From Salimicrobium album (GTDB taxonomy: Bacteria > Bacillota > Bacilli > Bacillales > Halobacillaceae), in assembly GCF_900107115.1 (NCBI RefSeq), contig NZ_FNOS01000010.1, forward strand, positions 1 through 54,843: DNA of 54,843 bases, read 5' to 3'. Each line of letters starts with the position of its first letter. Positions within the stretch are counted from its first letter, which is position 1. A program made the position numbers and the translations under genes. The notes beneath the pieces are model-generated. The model did not search any database. It was not told the DNA's origin and was given only the letters and a program-made list of their open reading frames with translations. This document shows positions 7,508 through 15,599 of the stretch, one piece after another.

Positions 7508-9217
7508 TTATTCTTCAAGTGTGGACGTGTCTCCTGTCGGAAGTCCAAGTTCCCAGGACTTCAGCAGACGACGCATAATCTTACCACTTCTCGTTTTAGG
7601 AATAGAGTCTTTCACTTCCATTTCACGTGGTGCTGCGTGAGCACTCAGACCTTTTTTCACGAACTGACGGATTTCCTCCAGCAATTCCTCTGATTCTTCG
7701 TAGCCATCGTTAAGCATAATGAAAGCTTTGATAATTTCTCCGCGCTCAGGGTCCGGTTTACCGATAACCCCTGCTTCCGCTACGGCTTCATGTTCAATCA
7801 GCTTACTTTCCACTTCAAACGGTCCTACCCGTTCTCCGGAAGTGTTGATGACATCATCGAGACGTCCCTGGAACCAGAAGTATCCGTCTTCATCCTGATA
7901 GGCACTGTCACCGGAGACGTACCAGCCGTTGACGAAGTAGCTTTCAAATTTGCCGGGGTTGTTCCAGATGGCGCGCATCTGGGCAGGCCACCCTTCTTTG
8001 ATCGCCAGGTTCCCCATCTGGTTCGGTGGAAGTTCGTTCCCTTCGTTATCTACGATAGAAGCTTCTATTCCCGGAATCGGTTTACCCATGGAACCGGGAC
8101 GGATTTCCATAGCAGGGAAGTTACAGATCAGCTGGGCTCCCGTCTCCGTCATCCACCATGTATCGTGGATACGAAGGTCGAACGCCTTCAGCCCCCACGT
8201 AACGACTTCCGGGTTAAGCGGTTCCCCTACACTCAGTACATGACGGAGGGACGACATATCATGTTTTTTCGCAACCTCCGCTCCCGCACTCATAAGCTTA
8301 CGGAAAGCGGTAGGGGCCGAGTACCAGACGCTGATCTCTTTCTCTGCAATGAGAGAATACCAGTCATCGGCACTGAAGCGGCCACCTTTGACCACGTTCG
8401 TCACTCCGTTCAGCCACGGGGCGAAAATACCGTAGCTCGTACCTGTAACCCAGCCCGGATCGGCAGTGCACCAGTAAATATCGCTTTCTTTCAGATCGAG
8501 CACCCACTTACCCGTCTGATAATGCTGGATCATGGCATTGTGTACGTGGTAGACGCCTTTCGGTTTACCCGTTGATCCCGAAGTGTAGTGAAGAAGCATT
8601 CCGTCTTCGAGGTCCACCCATTCTATATCGAAATCCTGAGAAGCGTCTTTCATCTCCTCCTCAAAACTGATATAGTCTTCGGACCCTTCTCCTCCTACGA
8701 GCACGACCTGCTTCAGATCCGGAAGTTCTTTTTCCGGTACGCGTTCGAGAAGCTCAGGAGTCGTTATGAGCATTTTAGCCCCGCTGTCTTCCAGGCGATC
8801 ACGGACAGCCTGTTCCATAAACGCTTCAAACAGGGGCCCCGCGATAGCTCCGGTTTTCAATATACCGAGAAAAGCAGCGTAAAATTCCGGGCTTCGCGGA
8901 AGGAACATAAAAACCCGGTCCCCTTTTTCAATATTATGCTTCTTAAGTACGTTTGCGAATTTATCACTTTCCCGCTTCAAATCACTGAATGTGAGTGTTT
9001 CTTCCCGACCGGGAGCCGAATAGACGAGAGCGGGCTGATCTTTTTTGTCAGGGTTCTCCGCATGCTTATCTATCGCTTCATAGGCCATGTTTACTTTCCC
9101 TGTTTCATTCCAGGTGAAATTCTTTCTGGCATCTTCCCAGTCAAACGTTTTGTACATTTCTTCGTAGTTTTCGAGATTGTAATTACCCGTTTGTGCCGGA
9201 ATTGATTTCATATCCAT
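7508..9217 (-). CDS. acsA: Acetyl-CoA synthetase (AMP-forming)
   Basis: A 569-residue ANL-superfamily adenylating enzyme close in length and sequence to B. subtilis AcsA (572). It activates acetate with ATP to acetyl-AMP and then acetyl-CoA. It has the P-loop-like YTSGSTGKPKG (residues 211-221), the WWMTETGAQ adenylate-binding motif, the GRLDDVINTSGERVG hinge region and the C-terminal catalytic lysine in RSGKIMRR (near K546), the site that AcuA acetylates in Bacillus. The ATG at 9217 has AAGGAG about 12 bases upstream. A cre-like site overlaps the candidate promoter, consistent with CcpA repression by glucose. The acuABC genes are not adjacent, unlike B. subtilis. Confidence 0.94.
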   Translation of the reverse strand: MDMKSIPAQTGNYNLENYEEMYKTFDWEDARKNFTWNETGKVNMAYEAIDKHAENPDKKDQPALVYSAPGREETLTFSDLKRESDKFANVLKKHNIEKGDRVFMFLPRSPEFYAAFLGILKTGAIAGPLFEAFMEQAVRDRLEDSGAKMLITTPELLERVPEKELPDLKQVVLVGGEGSEDYISFEEEMKDASQDFDIEWVDLEDGMLLHYTSGSTGKPKGVYHVHNAMIQHYQTGKWVLDLKESDIYWCTADPGWVTGTSYGIFAPWLNGVTNVVKGGRFSADDWYSLIAEKEISVWYSAPTAFRKLMSAGAEVAKKHDMSSLRHVLSVGEPLNPEVVTWGLKAFDLRIHDTWWMTETGAQLICNFPAMEIRPGSMGKPIPGIEASIVDNEGNELPPNQMGNLAIKEGWPAQMRAIWNNPGKFESYFVNGWYVSGDSAYQDEDGYFWFQGRLDDVINTSGERVGPFEVESKLIEHEAVAEAGVIGKPDPERGEIIKAFIMLNDGYEESEELLEEIRQFVKKGLSAHAAPREMEVKDSIPKTRSGKIMRRLLKSWELGLPTGDTSTLEE

Positions 9218-9308
9218 AATTGTCTCACACTCCTTGGCAAAATTACTCCCCCCATTTCACAAATCAGGGAAGCTATGTACATGTATTTCGGAAAATTCCG
9301 TTAATTGC

Positions 9309-9337
9309 ATTGTATGCGATTTCAAAAAATATTTAAA
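9309..9337 (-). promoter_or_regulatory. Candidate acsA promoter
   Basis: Reverse strand -35 TTTAAA (9332-9337) and -10 TACAAT (9309-9314) with a 17-bp spacer. It is about 90 bases upstream of the acsA start. Confidence 0.5.
9311..9324 (-). promoter_or_regulatory. cre-like CcpA operator of acsA
   Basis: Reverse strand TGAAATCGCATACA matches the cre consensus TGWAANCGNTNWCA at all but one fixed position and overlaps the -10 region of the candidate promoter. acsA is a known CcpA target in B. subtilis. Confidence 0.6.
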
Positions 9338-9382
9338 GTAAAACACATAATTTCCCTTTTGACCGCCGCAGTCGGGGGACGT

Positions 9383-9411
9383 TTGCTTCCCGCCTTTTGT
9401 CTTTATATAAT
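9383..9411 (+). promoter_or_regulatory. Promoter of the small membrane protein gene
   Basis: TTGCTT (9383-9388), 17-bp spacer, TATAAT (9406-9411), followed 24 bases later by the start codon with an AAAGGTGAG ribosome binding site. Confidence 0.75.
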
Positions 9412-9434
9412 ATACAGTAGAAAGGTGAGAGACT

Positions 9435-9629
9435 ATGACTAAAGAAAATAAAATGTTTTGGATTCTCGGTGTTATAGGAACAGTCAATATTATCGTTTCC
9501 CTTATACTGCTTCTGGCTATCAACAACACAATGATTTCCCTAATGCTCTTCTCCTCGGGTGTGTTTCTTATCATCGGAGGAATTGCGGATCGGAAGGAGA
9601 AAAACCGGCGCCGTCAGCGCGGCTTGTAA
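9435..9629 (+). CDS. Small two-span membrane protein, unknown function
   Basis: A 64-residue protein with two predicted transmembrane segments (about residues 8-27 and 31-48) and a strongly basic tail (DRKEKNRRRQRGL). By the positive-inside rule both ends would face the cytoplasm. A good promoter and AAAGGTGAG Shine-Dalgarno support it as real. It is divergent from acsA and its last 16 bases overlap the 3' end of the convergent DMT transporter gene. I do not recognise a family. Confidence 0.7.
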   Translation: MTKENKMFWILGVIGTVNIIVSLILLLAINNTMISLMLFSSGVFLIIGGIADRKEKNRRRQRGL

Positions 9630-10522
9630 CCGGGTTTTCTTCCACCTTTTACTCTCGTAGTAAAATAAATCCCCGTGAGAACGATTGCACCTCCGATAAC
9701 CTGATCAACCGTAATTTTTTCCTGCAGAAACAGAAGGGAAAGGATCGCAGTGGCGAACGGCAGCAGATTGATGAATATCGTTGCCTTCGCCGGTCCTATT
9801 TCCGCAACGGCCATATTCCATGACAGCAGCGCAAGAAAAGACGGGAACAGGCCGGTATAAAGGATACTTGCGATTATCGGCATGGACCAGTCGGTTATGA
9901 ACCGGCCCTGGGACCATTCAAACAGAAAGGCCGCTATCATCACCATGATATTCCCGATCAGCAGGATACCGAACAGACTCCCGAACAAAGGCAGTCTGTA
10001 GCCGTAGACGTTAACGAGCGTAGAATAAATAGCCCAGCTGATGACCGCCCCTATCATAATCAGATCCCCGCTGTTGAACTCGAGACTTAATAGCCTCGCA
10101 AAAGATCCCTTACTTATAATATAAGCGACTCCGGCCAGGGAAATCCCTACACCGACCAGCTGACTCAGTCCATATTTCTCCTTCAGGAACACGGCCCCGA
10201 TAAAAATAGTCACTGCCGGGGTAAGCGATTCCATAATAGAGGCGTTTATAGTGGTAGTGTAATGCAGCGCCAAATACGAAAAAGCCGGAAACATTACAAT
10301 TCCCGTAGCTGCCATACCGACCAGAGGGCGCCATCCCTCTATTAGCTGTCTCTTCACCAGCCTAATCTTCTTCCAGTAAAACGTCGCGACAAGAAGCAAC
10401 CCGATGAGCGTTCTCAGCCACGTCAGGGTCAAAGGAGGGACGGCATCAGCCGCCACTTTCCCTACGATATAGTTCCCTGCAAACAAAAACATAGTTACCA
10501 TTACAAGAGCATACGCTCTCAT
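9614..10522 (-). CDS. DMT superfamily transporter (EamA domains)
   Basis: A 302-residue integral membrane protein with about ten hydrophobic segments and two tandem EamA repeats. Characteristic pieces are the N-terminal FAGNYIVGKVAA, PPLTLTWLRTL and the second-repeat ending PFATAILSLLFLQEKI. DMT transporters of this kind usually export amino acids or metabolites, but the substrate cannot be read from the sequence. The start is the ATG behind GGGGGAGTCGGG. It overlaps the convergent small membrane gene by 16 bases, so the two transcripts are partly complementary. Confidence 0.9.
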   Translation of the reverse strand: MRAYALVMVTMFLFAGNYIVGKVAADAVPPLTLTWLRTLIGLLLVATFYWKKIRLVKRQLIEGWRPLVGMAATGIVMFPAFSYLALHYTTTINASIMESLTPAVTIFIGAVFLKEKYGLSQLVGVGISLAGVAYIISKGSFARLLSLEFNSGDLIMIGAVISWAIYSTLVNVYGYRLPLFGSLFGILLIGNIMVMIAAFLFEWSQGRFITDWSMPIIASILYTGLFPSFLALLSWNMAVAEIGPAKATIFINLLPFATAILSLLFLQEKITVDQVIGGAIVLTGIYFTTRVKGGRKPGYKPR

Positions 10523-10612
10523 CCCGACTCCCCCTTTCCTGAATGACGAATGTACTCGGGTATCTCTTTTTCTAAAAGCCAGGGACTTTTCTTCTTCCTC
10601 ATTTCCCCTCAG

Positions 10613-10646
10613 TAAAAAAGAGCCTCTCGTCTATAAAGAGGTTCTT
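10613..10646 (-). terminator. Terminator after the 83-residue gene
   Basis: Reverse strand AAGAACCTCT-loop-AGAGGCTCTTTTTT, a 10-bp stem with a T run, two bases beyond the stop codon of the upstream gene. Confidence 0.88.
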
Positions 10647-10647
10647 C

Positions 10648-10899
10648 TCACCATTCCAGGATATATCCTTTCACCCCTATCGGCTTTTGATCGGGTTCCT
10701 GCTGAACCGCTTTGAAATAAGGATCTTCATGATCAAGATAGTATTCGATAGACTCCGGATCCAGATATAGCTTATATTCAAGATTGGTGACTTTATGAAG
10801 TTTGACGTTCGATACTGTCTCCTGGTTCTTTTCTTCGTCAATCAGGAAAATATCGATTGTATCAAATCCGTACGTAATTAAACGATCTTTCAATTCCAT
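10648..10899 (-). CDS. Hypothetical protein, 83 residues
   Basis: A soluble, acidic 83-residue protein with no signal peptide or membrane segment. It contains IDIFLIDEEKNQE and YLDPESIEYYLDHEDPYFKA. I do not recognise the family. The start at 10899 is chosen because AGGAGGCGAGTT precedes it. The frame is open for about 95 further codons upstream, but that stretch is antisense to the neighbouring peptidase gene and reads as low-quality sequence. The strong terminator right after the stop supports a real short transcript. Confidence 0.72.
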   Translation of the reverse strand: MELKDRLITYGFDTIDIFLIDEEKNQETVSNVKLHKVTNLEYKLYLDPESIEYYLDHEDPYFKAVQQEPDQKPIGVKGYILEW

Positions 10900-10990
10900 A
10901 ACTCGCCTCCTTCCTATCTCAGTGTGTACTATACTTCTTACCCTATCTTTTCCATATAAAAACAAGGGCTGGCTGATCCCCCCGGAGAAA

Positions 10991-11638
10991 TTAAAAAAAT
11001 CGTTTCCATGCCTGAATACCGAAGTAGAACGCCTGGAGGAAAAAGCCTGTACCCCAGACGACCGCCGGTATTTTCGTAGCACGTGCGAGGTTCGTCGCAT
11101 CCCCGGCCCCGGAAGGAGAGGTGAGGCTAAGCCACATGATATTAAAAGCGCTGATGACCGACTGCACCAGTATAAGTGCGGCAATAAACGTCAAAGCATA
11201 AACGATGAGCGTCTGGTGACCGGAACGCAGCAGCCAGACGAAGAGAGCTGCAAACGTGATAATCCAGAATACTCCGTACGGATTGCGTACCCAGAATAAC
11301 AGGTTCACAGAGAGTAATCCGAGTAACAGAATAACGATCAGCGTGTATTTTCCTCTGGAGAGAAGGTAGAAAAGAAGAAATGCGAATGTTGACGCGAAAA
11401 TATAGCCCGACAGGCTGGTGAGCACGTGGCTGAACCATGAGGTGTGCCCGGTCATGGTTACACCGGACGTGTTGGGAAAGAGGGATATATTCCTCACTTC
11501 CCCGCCGCTCAAAAGAGCCATAAGGGAATGGCCGGTTTCGTGTACCATCGTATTCAGCATAGCAAAGTATTTTCCTATGATAGGCATCTGGGTCAGTAAA
11601 AGAGCAACTATAAGACTTATAATAATTTGTGTTTTCAT
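10991..11638 (-). CDS. M50 family zinc metallopeptidase-like membrane protein
   Basis: A 215-residue polytopic membrane protein. The first hydrophobic segment is followed by the zinc motif HETGH in MVHETGHSLMALLSGG, and a later DATNLARATKIP segment matches the second metal-ligand region seen in M50B-like proteins. About five or six transmembrane helices are predicted. Family members are site-2-protease-like, but this short subgroup has no assigned substrate. The start at 11638 was chosen for the GGAGAGG six bases upstream; an alternative lies 21 bases further out. It sits downstream of uvrX with a 58-base gap. Confidence 0.82.
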   Translation of the reverse strand: MKTQIIISLIVALLLTQMPIIGKYFAMLNTMVHETGHSLMALLSGGEVRNISLFPNTSGVTMTGHTSWFSHVLTSLSGYIFASTFAFLLFYLLSRGKYTLIVILLLGLLSVNLLFWVRNPYGVFWIITFAALFVWLLRSGHQTLIVYALTFIAALILVQSVISAFNIMWLSLTSPSGAGDATNLARATKIPAVVWGTGFFLQAFYFGIQAWKRFF

Positions 11639-11696
11639 CGGTACCTCTCCATTCCTCATCTGCTCTCTTCTTTACGTTTTCACGGACGGAAACGTT

Positions 11697-12959
11697 TCAT
11701 GCATAGTGACCCCCGACCTTTTTACTTCTCTCGATCGTGATTCCGCCCGGCTCATAGCTGCTGGCCCGCAGCAGAGAGGTGGAGCCGTGCCGGGCCCGTA
11801 TGTCATCCATAGTGACAGCCAGGTCACGTTCCTTTTCTTTTTGATCGAAAAAGGTCATCTGCAAACTCTCATCATTCTCCAGGTTAGTGAGAGAGACGTA
11901 AACCCGGCGAATGGCGAGGCCGGAGTCGTAATTTTTCCGGAATAAAGAAAGGATCGCTTTATACATATCCATCGTCAGGTTCGTCGGGGTATGGAGAGTG
12001 AGCGAACGGGAGAACCCTCCGCCTGTCCCTTTCGTGTACCCGATACCTATGTGAACGGTCCGGCCGACATGATGGAATTCTCTCGCCCTGCGGCACACTT
12101 CCTCACATAAATCCAGGAGACAGGGATATATATCCTTTTCCCCATAATCCTCAAGTAACGTTATACCATGGCCATAACTCTTCTGTACGGAGCCTGTGAA
12201 GTTTCCGAATACCGAACTTAAGTCCACGCCTCTTGCATGCCAGTAGAGCTGTTCTCCCATTACACCGAAACGTTTTTTAAGAAAGCGCAGCGGATGGGTA
12301 GCCAGATCTCCGAGCTTTATAATTCCCATATTGTTCAAACGCCGCATCATACGCTTCCCTATCCCCCATATATCTTCCACCGGCACCGGCCACAGAAGCC
12401 TTTCCACATCTTCATAACGGCAGACGGCGATTCCGCTTACGCTCTTTTTCGCGTGTATGTCCAGCACGACTTTAGCCAGAAACTTATTATCTCCTATACC
12501 GACAGCACACTCAATTCCGAACTGTTCGGCAATTCTTTTCCGGAAAAGTTCAGCGATTTCACGTGGAGGACCATAGAGCTTCTCCAGCCCGTCCACCGTC
12601 ACCCAGAGCTCATCGACGGAATAAACGTGGATGGCTTCCCGCGGCGCATACTGATGAACGAGCCTCGTAATCTCTACGGAAACATCCAGATAATCCTGCA
12701 TGCATGCTTTGGCGATAATGATTTCCGGGTCATCGGGAAGCTCGAAAAAGCGGGAGACGTTCCCTGTTCCGTGCCGCTCCTTAAGAGCAGGAGAAGCTGC
12801 AAGCACGATACTACCGCTGCGCTCCGGGTCGCCGACTACAGCGAGAAGCGCCTTTGCCGGATCCAGTCCTCTTTTCATACATTCGACACTGGCATAAAAA
12901 GACCTCATATCGAGACATAGCACGTCGTGCCTGGGATAGGTGTACTCCGTCATCGTCAT
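11697..12959 (-). CDS. uvrX: Y-family DNA polymerase, UvrX/YqjW type
   Basis: About 420 residues of an UmuC/DinB-type lesion-bypass polymerase, resembling B. subtilis YqjW and SPbeta UvrX. The catalytic acidic residues are in LCLDMRSFYASVEC and in YSVDELWVTVD; helix-hairpin-helix WGIGKRMMRRLNNMGI follows, then a little-finger domain. It copies past damaged bases. The GTG and ATG at 12968 and 12965 lie inside the GAGGTG Shine-Dalgarno, so the ATG at 12959 is preferred. The promoter carries a LexA box over its start region, indicating SOS induction. Confidence 0.93.
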   Translation of the reverse strand: MTMTEYTYPRHDVLCLDMRSFYASVECMKRGLDPAKALLAVVGDPERSGSIVLAASPALKERHGTGNVSRFFELPDDPEIIIAKACMQDYLDVSVEITRLVHQYAPREAIHVYSVDELWVTVDGLEKLYGPPREIAELFRKRIAEQFGIECAVGIGDNKFLAKVVLDIHAKKSVSGIAVCRYEDVERLLWPVPVEDIWGIGKRMMRRLNNMGIIKLGDLATHPLRFLKKRFGVMGEQLYWHARGVDLSSVFGNFTGSVQKSYGHGITLLEDYGEKDIYPCLLDLCEEVCRRAREFHHVGRTVHIGIGYTKGTGGGFSRSLTLHTPTNLTMDMYKAILSLFRKNYDSGLAIRRVYVSLTNLENDESLQMTFFDQKEKERDLAVTMDDIRARHGSTSLLRASSYEPGGITIERSKKVGGHYA

Positions 12960-12971
12960 CGCCATCACCTC

Positions 12972-12985
12972 ATTTCCCGGGAAAT
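12972..12985. promoter_or_regulatory. Noc binding site (NBS), perfect match
   Basis: ATTTCCCGGGAAAT is a perfect 14-bp palindrome identical to the B. subtilis Noc (nucleoid occlusion protein) consensus. It lies in the uvrX leader between the promoter and the start codon. Confidence 0.78.
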
Positions 12986-13015
12986 ATAATATCAGTACCG
13001 CTTCACTTTTAACGG

Positions 13016-13027
13016 GAACACTTGTTC
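13016..13027. promoter_or_regulatory. LexA (DinR) box
   Basis: GAAC-ACTT-GTTC, the exact arms of the Gram-positive SOS box with four-base spacing. It overlaps the region just downstream of the uvrX -10. Confidence 0.82.
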
Positions 13028-13029
13028 TT

Positions 13030-13058
13030 ATATTACCCCTGAACTGTTTTTTTGTAAA
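13030..13058 (-). promoter_or_regulatory. uvrX promoter
   Basis: Reverse strand -35 TTTACA (13053-13058) and -10 TAATAT (13030-13035) with a 17-bp spacer; the LexA box follows immediately. Confidence 0.78.
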
Positions 13059-13128
13059 CAGTACTTTTTGATCCTCCCCCCTGCAAGTCCACGATTTTGG
13101 TTACGGGAGGCGGGGGCTGCCACGTTGA

Positions 13129-13178
13129 TAAAAAACGCCTCATGAGTCAGAGACCTTCTGCTGACTCACGAGGCGCTT
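13129..13178 (-). terminator. Terminator after the lipoprotein hydrolase gene
   Basis: Reverse strand GCGCCTCGTGAGTCAG pairs with CTGACTCATGAGGCG and is followed by TTTTTT. The stem is about 15 bp and one of the strongest in the window. Confidence 0.92.
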
Positions 13179-13185
13179 ATATCTG

Positions 13186-13821
13186 TCAGGAAGTGTTTTC
13201 ATCCTTAAGAAACCGGATGATTTCGCTCATCACCTCTTCACTTTTCTCCCCTTTGAATATCTCCTGAGCGTGGGCTCCGCCCGAAATTTCCATCTTTTTC
13301 ATCAATTCTTCCGTACTTTCTTCAAGTTCTCTGTAACCTTCGTCTTCACTGTAAACGGTCAATACCGGGGTATTGCTGATTTTCATAGGGTCGCCTCCTG
13401 GAGAGAGAAGAACCACTTTTTGAAAATCGAAGTCCCCTTCCGTTACAGCTTCAATAGCGGAAGAACCTCCGGCGCTTGCCCCCATCACAGCTACCTTTTC
13501 GGCTCCCTGCTCTTCTTTAAGCATAGCAGCCGCCTTTTTGAGCGTCCGCGGTGACGTGTCTTCCGTCGCAAAAGCGGTGATACCGTTATCTGCCAATTTT
13601 CTGCCCTGGTCATCCCAGCTTTCCGCATTGTAAACGGCACCGTGAGAGAGGACGACGCCAAGGTCTCCATCCCCTTTCCACAATTCGCCTTCTATATTAA
13701 TTTCCTCAGATGTGTTTTTATCTTCCGTATCCGTACTCTGACTGCCCGAGTCTCCTCCCTGACAGCCTGCAAGAGAGAATAGTACTACAGTAAAAAGAAG
13801 TACCGTATACATCCATCTCAT
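13186..13821 (-). CDS. Lipoprotein with alpha/beta-hydrolase fold
   Basis: A 211-residue predicted lipoprotein. The signal peptide MRWMYTVLLFTVVLFSLAGC ends in lipobox LAGC, followed by a Ser/Asp/Glu-rich linker and then a compact alpha/beta hydrolase domain. The nucleophile elbow is GASAGGSS, and VLTVYSEDEG and GGAHAQEIF could supply the acid and histidine. It should be anchored on the outer face of the membrane and act as an esterase- or dienelactone-hydrolase-like enzyme of unknown substrate. The start at 13821 follows GGGAGGG; the longer upstream frame lacks a ribosome binding site. Monocistronic. Confidence 0.82.
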   Translation of the reverse strand: MRWMYTVLLFTVVLFSLAGCQGGDSGSQSTDTEDKNTSEEINIEGELWKGDGDLGVVLSHGAVYNAESWDDQGRKLADNGITAFATEDTSPRTLKKAAAMLKEEQGAEKVAVMGASAGGSSAIEAVTEGDFDFQKVVLLSPGGDPMKISNTPVLTVYSEDEGYRELEESTEELMKKMEISGGAHAQEIFKGEKSEEVMSEIIRFLKDENTS

Positions 13822-14118
13822 TTTCGATCCCTCCCGTATTTCATAATTTCCGGGCCCGGATCTGTTCAGGCCTCCATTTGTCCTATACCCTTCAACCGTA
13901 TTTTTCAAAATGATAAATACGTAGTATTGGGTAAGAAGAGGTGCATGTGTGCCAAAAAATTGCTCATAAGTCAACAGAGAGATGAAAGGAACAACAAAAA
14001 AATGCAGAAATTCAGGGAAACGGAAAGGATAACCATTTCTCCTGTAGTTATTTTTTACTACATATGTTTATAATGATACCTGCAGCGTTACAAATATCCA
14101 TCCAGGGAGGTACATAGT

Positions 14119-14700
14119 ATGAAAAAGTTTTTCAAGTTCGGTTGTTTAGGGCTCATAGGAATCATAATTCTCGTTGTATTATTCGCCGCTTTGGGCGGGG
14201 ATGATTCATCACAGGAGAACAATAACGAAGAATCAACCAGCTCCAGTGAAAGTTCCGGGGACAGTTCTTCCGACGGAGAAAAAGAGACTTACGCTATGGG
14301 TGAGGAAGTGGCTGTAGGTGATGTCACCTATGTAGTAGAAGGAAGAGAAACGGCCCAAAGTGTAGGTCCTGAATTTATGAAAGAAACTACGGAAGAGATG
14401 TTTTTGACTCTTGAAGTAACGTTTACCAATAACGGTAATGAAGCCGCAATGGTCGATTCCGACTACTTTGAATTAGTTCAGGGGGACACGACGTTCAGCC
14501 CTGACAGTGAAGCTACGATGGCTGCTAATTCCGGAGAAGATAACAGCAGTTTCTTTCTGGAAGAAGTGAACCCCGGTTCCTCTATTTCAGGAACACTCGT
14601 CTTCGATGTGGTATCTGATGTAGCAGAAGCTCAAGACCTTCAATTGAAAGCTCAAGAAGGTATATTTGGTTCCGTATCAAAACTGATCGAGCTTCAATAA
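14119..14700 (+). CDS. Membrane-anchored DUF4352 protein
   Basis: A 193-residue exported protein. One N-terminal hydrophobic segment (about residues 10-25) is followed by a low-complexity Ser/Glu/Asp/Asn linker (about 28-55), then a DUF4352 immunoglobulin-like domain with MFLTLEVTFTNNGNEA and a C-terminal GTLVFDV motif. There is no clear lipobox, so a signal anchor is more likely than a lipoprotein. The domain is common in secreted Firmicutes proteins of unknown role. The start follows GGGAGG at good spacing. It ends at a strong bidirectional terminator shared with the toxin gene on the other strand. Confidence 0.82.
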   Translation: MKKFFKFGCLGLIGIIILVVLFAALGGDDSSQENNNEESTSSSESSGDSSSDGEKETYAMGEEVAVGDVTYVVEGRETAQSVGPEFMKETTEEMFLTLEVTFTNNGNEAAMVDSDYFELVQGDTTFSPDSEATMAANSGEDNSSFFLEEVNPGSSISGTLVFDVVSDVAEAQDLQLKAQEGIFGSVSKLIELQ

Positions 14701-14716
14701 ACAGTAACCACGTGTT

Positions 14717-14765
14717 TAAAAAAATCGAACGGAAGGCGCTTTACTCGCCTTCCGTTCGATTTTTC
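14717..14765. terminator. Bidirectional terminator
   Basis: AAAAATCGAACGGAAGGCG pairs perfectly with CGCCTTCCGTTCGATTTTT around a short loop and has T runs on both strands. It serves the DUF4352 gene (+) and the toxin gene (-). Confidence 0.92.
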
Positions 14766-14777
14766 TATGTATCCCAC

Positions 14778-15080
14778 TTACTGGAGGTACCGTTTCAGTT
14801 CCTTATAAAACTGTTCCCGCGTACCTGCGTGGAGAATAACGACAGTATTTCCATCGTTGTCTTCTTCGATTGTATACGCCAATTCGTATCCTATTTTGTT
14901 ATGGCGAATATCATACCCATAGACCCCTGCGAGATCCCCTGTTTTCGGATCGCCCGCCTGGTAGGGGTCTAAGCATATGGTCTCAATCGCATCCTCGTAT
15001 TTACATTTAAGTTGTTTGTTTTTGATTTTCTTGAAGAATTTTTTAGCCGGGTTCTGGACTTTCAATTTCGCTTTTTCCAT
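14778..15080 (-). CDS. RelE/ParE family toxin
   Basis: A 100-residue basic protein of RelE/ParE fold. It has an N-terminal lysine-rich helix (NPAKKFFKKIKNKQLK), then the family pattern DLAGVYGYDIRHNKIGYELAYTI and a C-terminal helix. RelE members cleave mRNA on the ribosome and ParE members inhibit gyrase; the sequence alone does not decide which. It starts two bases after the stop of the AbrB-type antitoxin gene, the normal arrangement for translational coupling in toxin-antitoxin operons. Confidence 0.88.
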   Translation of the reverse strand: MEKAKLKVQNPAKKFFKKIKNKQLKCKYEDAIETICLDPYQAGDPKTGDLAGVYGYDIRHNKIGYELAYTIEEDNDGNTVVILHAGTREQFYKELKRYLQ

Positions 15081-15082
15081 GA

Positions 15083-15430
15083 CTATTCGTCCTCGTTGAA
15101 CAAGTCAGAAACAGAATCTACGTCCTCGGCGTTCTCGTGAGCGTCCTTGAGCCACGCTTCGACTGCAGGGCGTATATTGTTCTTCCGTCGGTTGAATTCC
15201 TGGAGCAGTTCGTCCCCTCCGTATCCTTCATCGATCAGATCTTTCAAAATAAACTCCGAGAAGTCGTCGTTGGTTTCTCGTACAGGGGTAATCACGATTT
15301 TATTCCCCTCCAACTCGATATTGGCTTCGGTATCCATTTCGAGATAATCGTAATATTCCTTCGGGACGGTGATTTGGCGTTTGTTGGATATAGCTATACG
15401 GCGCGACTTTTTCCTAGGTCCTTGAGCCAT
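15083..15430 (-). CDS. AbrB/MazE-like antitoxin
   Basis: A protein of about 115 residues with an N-terminal SpoVT-AbrB swapped-hairpin DNA-binding domain (RRIAISNKRQITVPKEYYDY) and an acidic C-terminal tail ending in SVSDLFNEDE that would wrap the toxin. It should neutralise the RelE-like partner and repress the operon. Two starts are possible: 15466, with GGAGG 12 bases away, and 15430, with AAGGAGG nine bases away. The second is chosen because it begins just before the DNA-binding domain. A promoter and a 10-bp inverted repeat lie upstream. Confidence 0.86.
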   Translation of the reverse strand: MAQGPRKKSRRIAISNKRQITVPKEYYDYLEMDTEANIELEGNKIVITPVRETNDDFSEFILKDLIDEGYGGDELLQEFNRRKNNIRPAVEAWLKDAHENAEDVDSVSDLFNEDE

Positions 15431-15501
15431 ATCTCCACTCCTCCTTACAGTTTCTTCTATAGCCATCAGTATTCCCCCCCTCCTTTCATGTATTCACGTT
15501 T

Positions 15502-15538
15502 TCCTAGAAACCAAAAAATTATTTCTTTGTTTCTAGGA
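15502..15538. promoter_or_regulatory. Inverted repeat in the toxin-antitoxin leader
   Basis: TCCTAGAAAC and GTTTCTAGGA form perfect 10-bp arms around a 17-base AT-rich centre. It lies just downstream of the operon promoter, so it is a candidate autoregulatory operator or leader hairpin. A second short repeat, GTTCCT/AGGAAC, lies at about 15581-15598 upstream of the -35. Confidence 0.6.
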
Positions 15539-15550
15539 TTCCTTGTTTTA

Positions 15551-15579
15551 ATTATAATACTCCAGGATAGTATACGCAA
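15551..15579 (-). promoter_or_regulatory. Toxin-antitoxin operon promoter
   Basis: Reverse strand -35 TTGCGT (15574-15579) and consensus -10 TATAAT (15551-15556) with a 17-bp spacer. Confidence 0.8.
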
Positions 15580-15599
15580 GGTTCCTTCAGCTAGGAACG

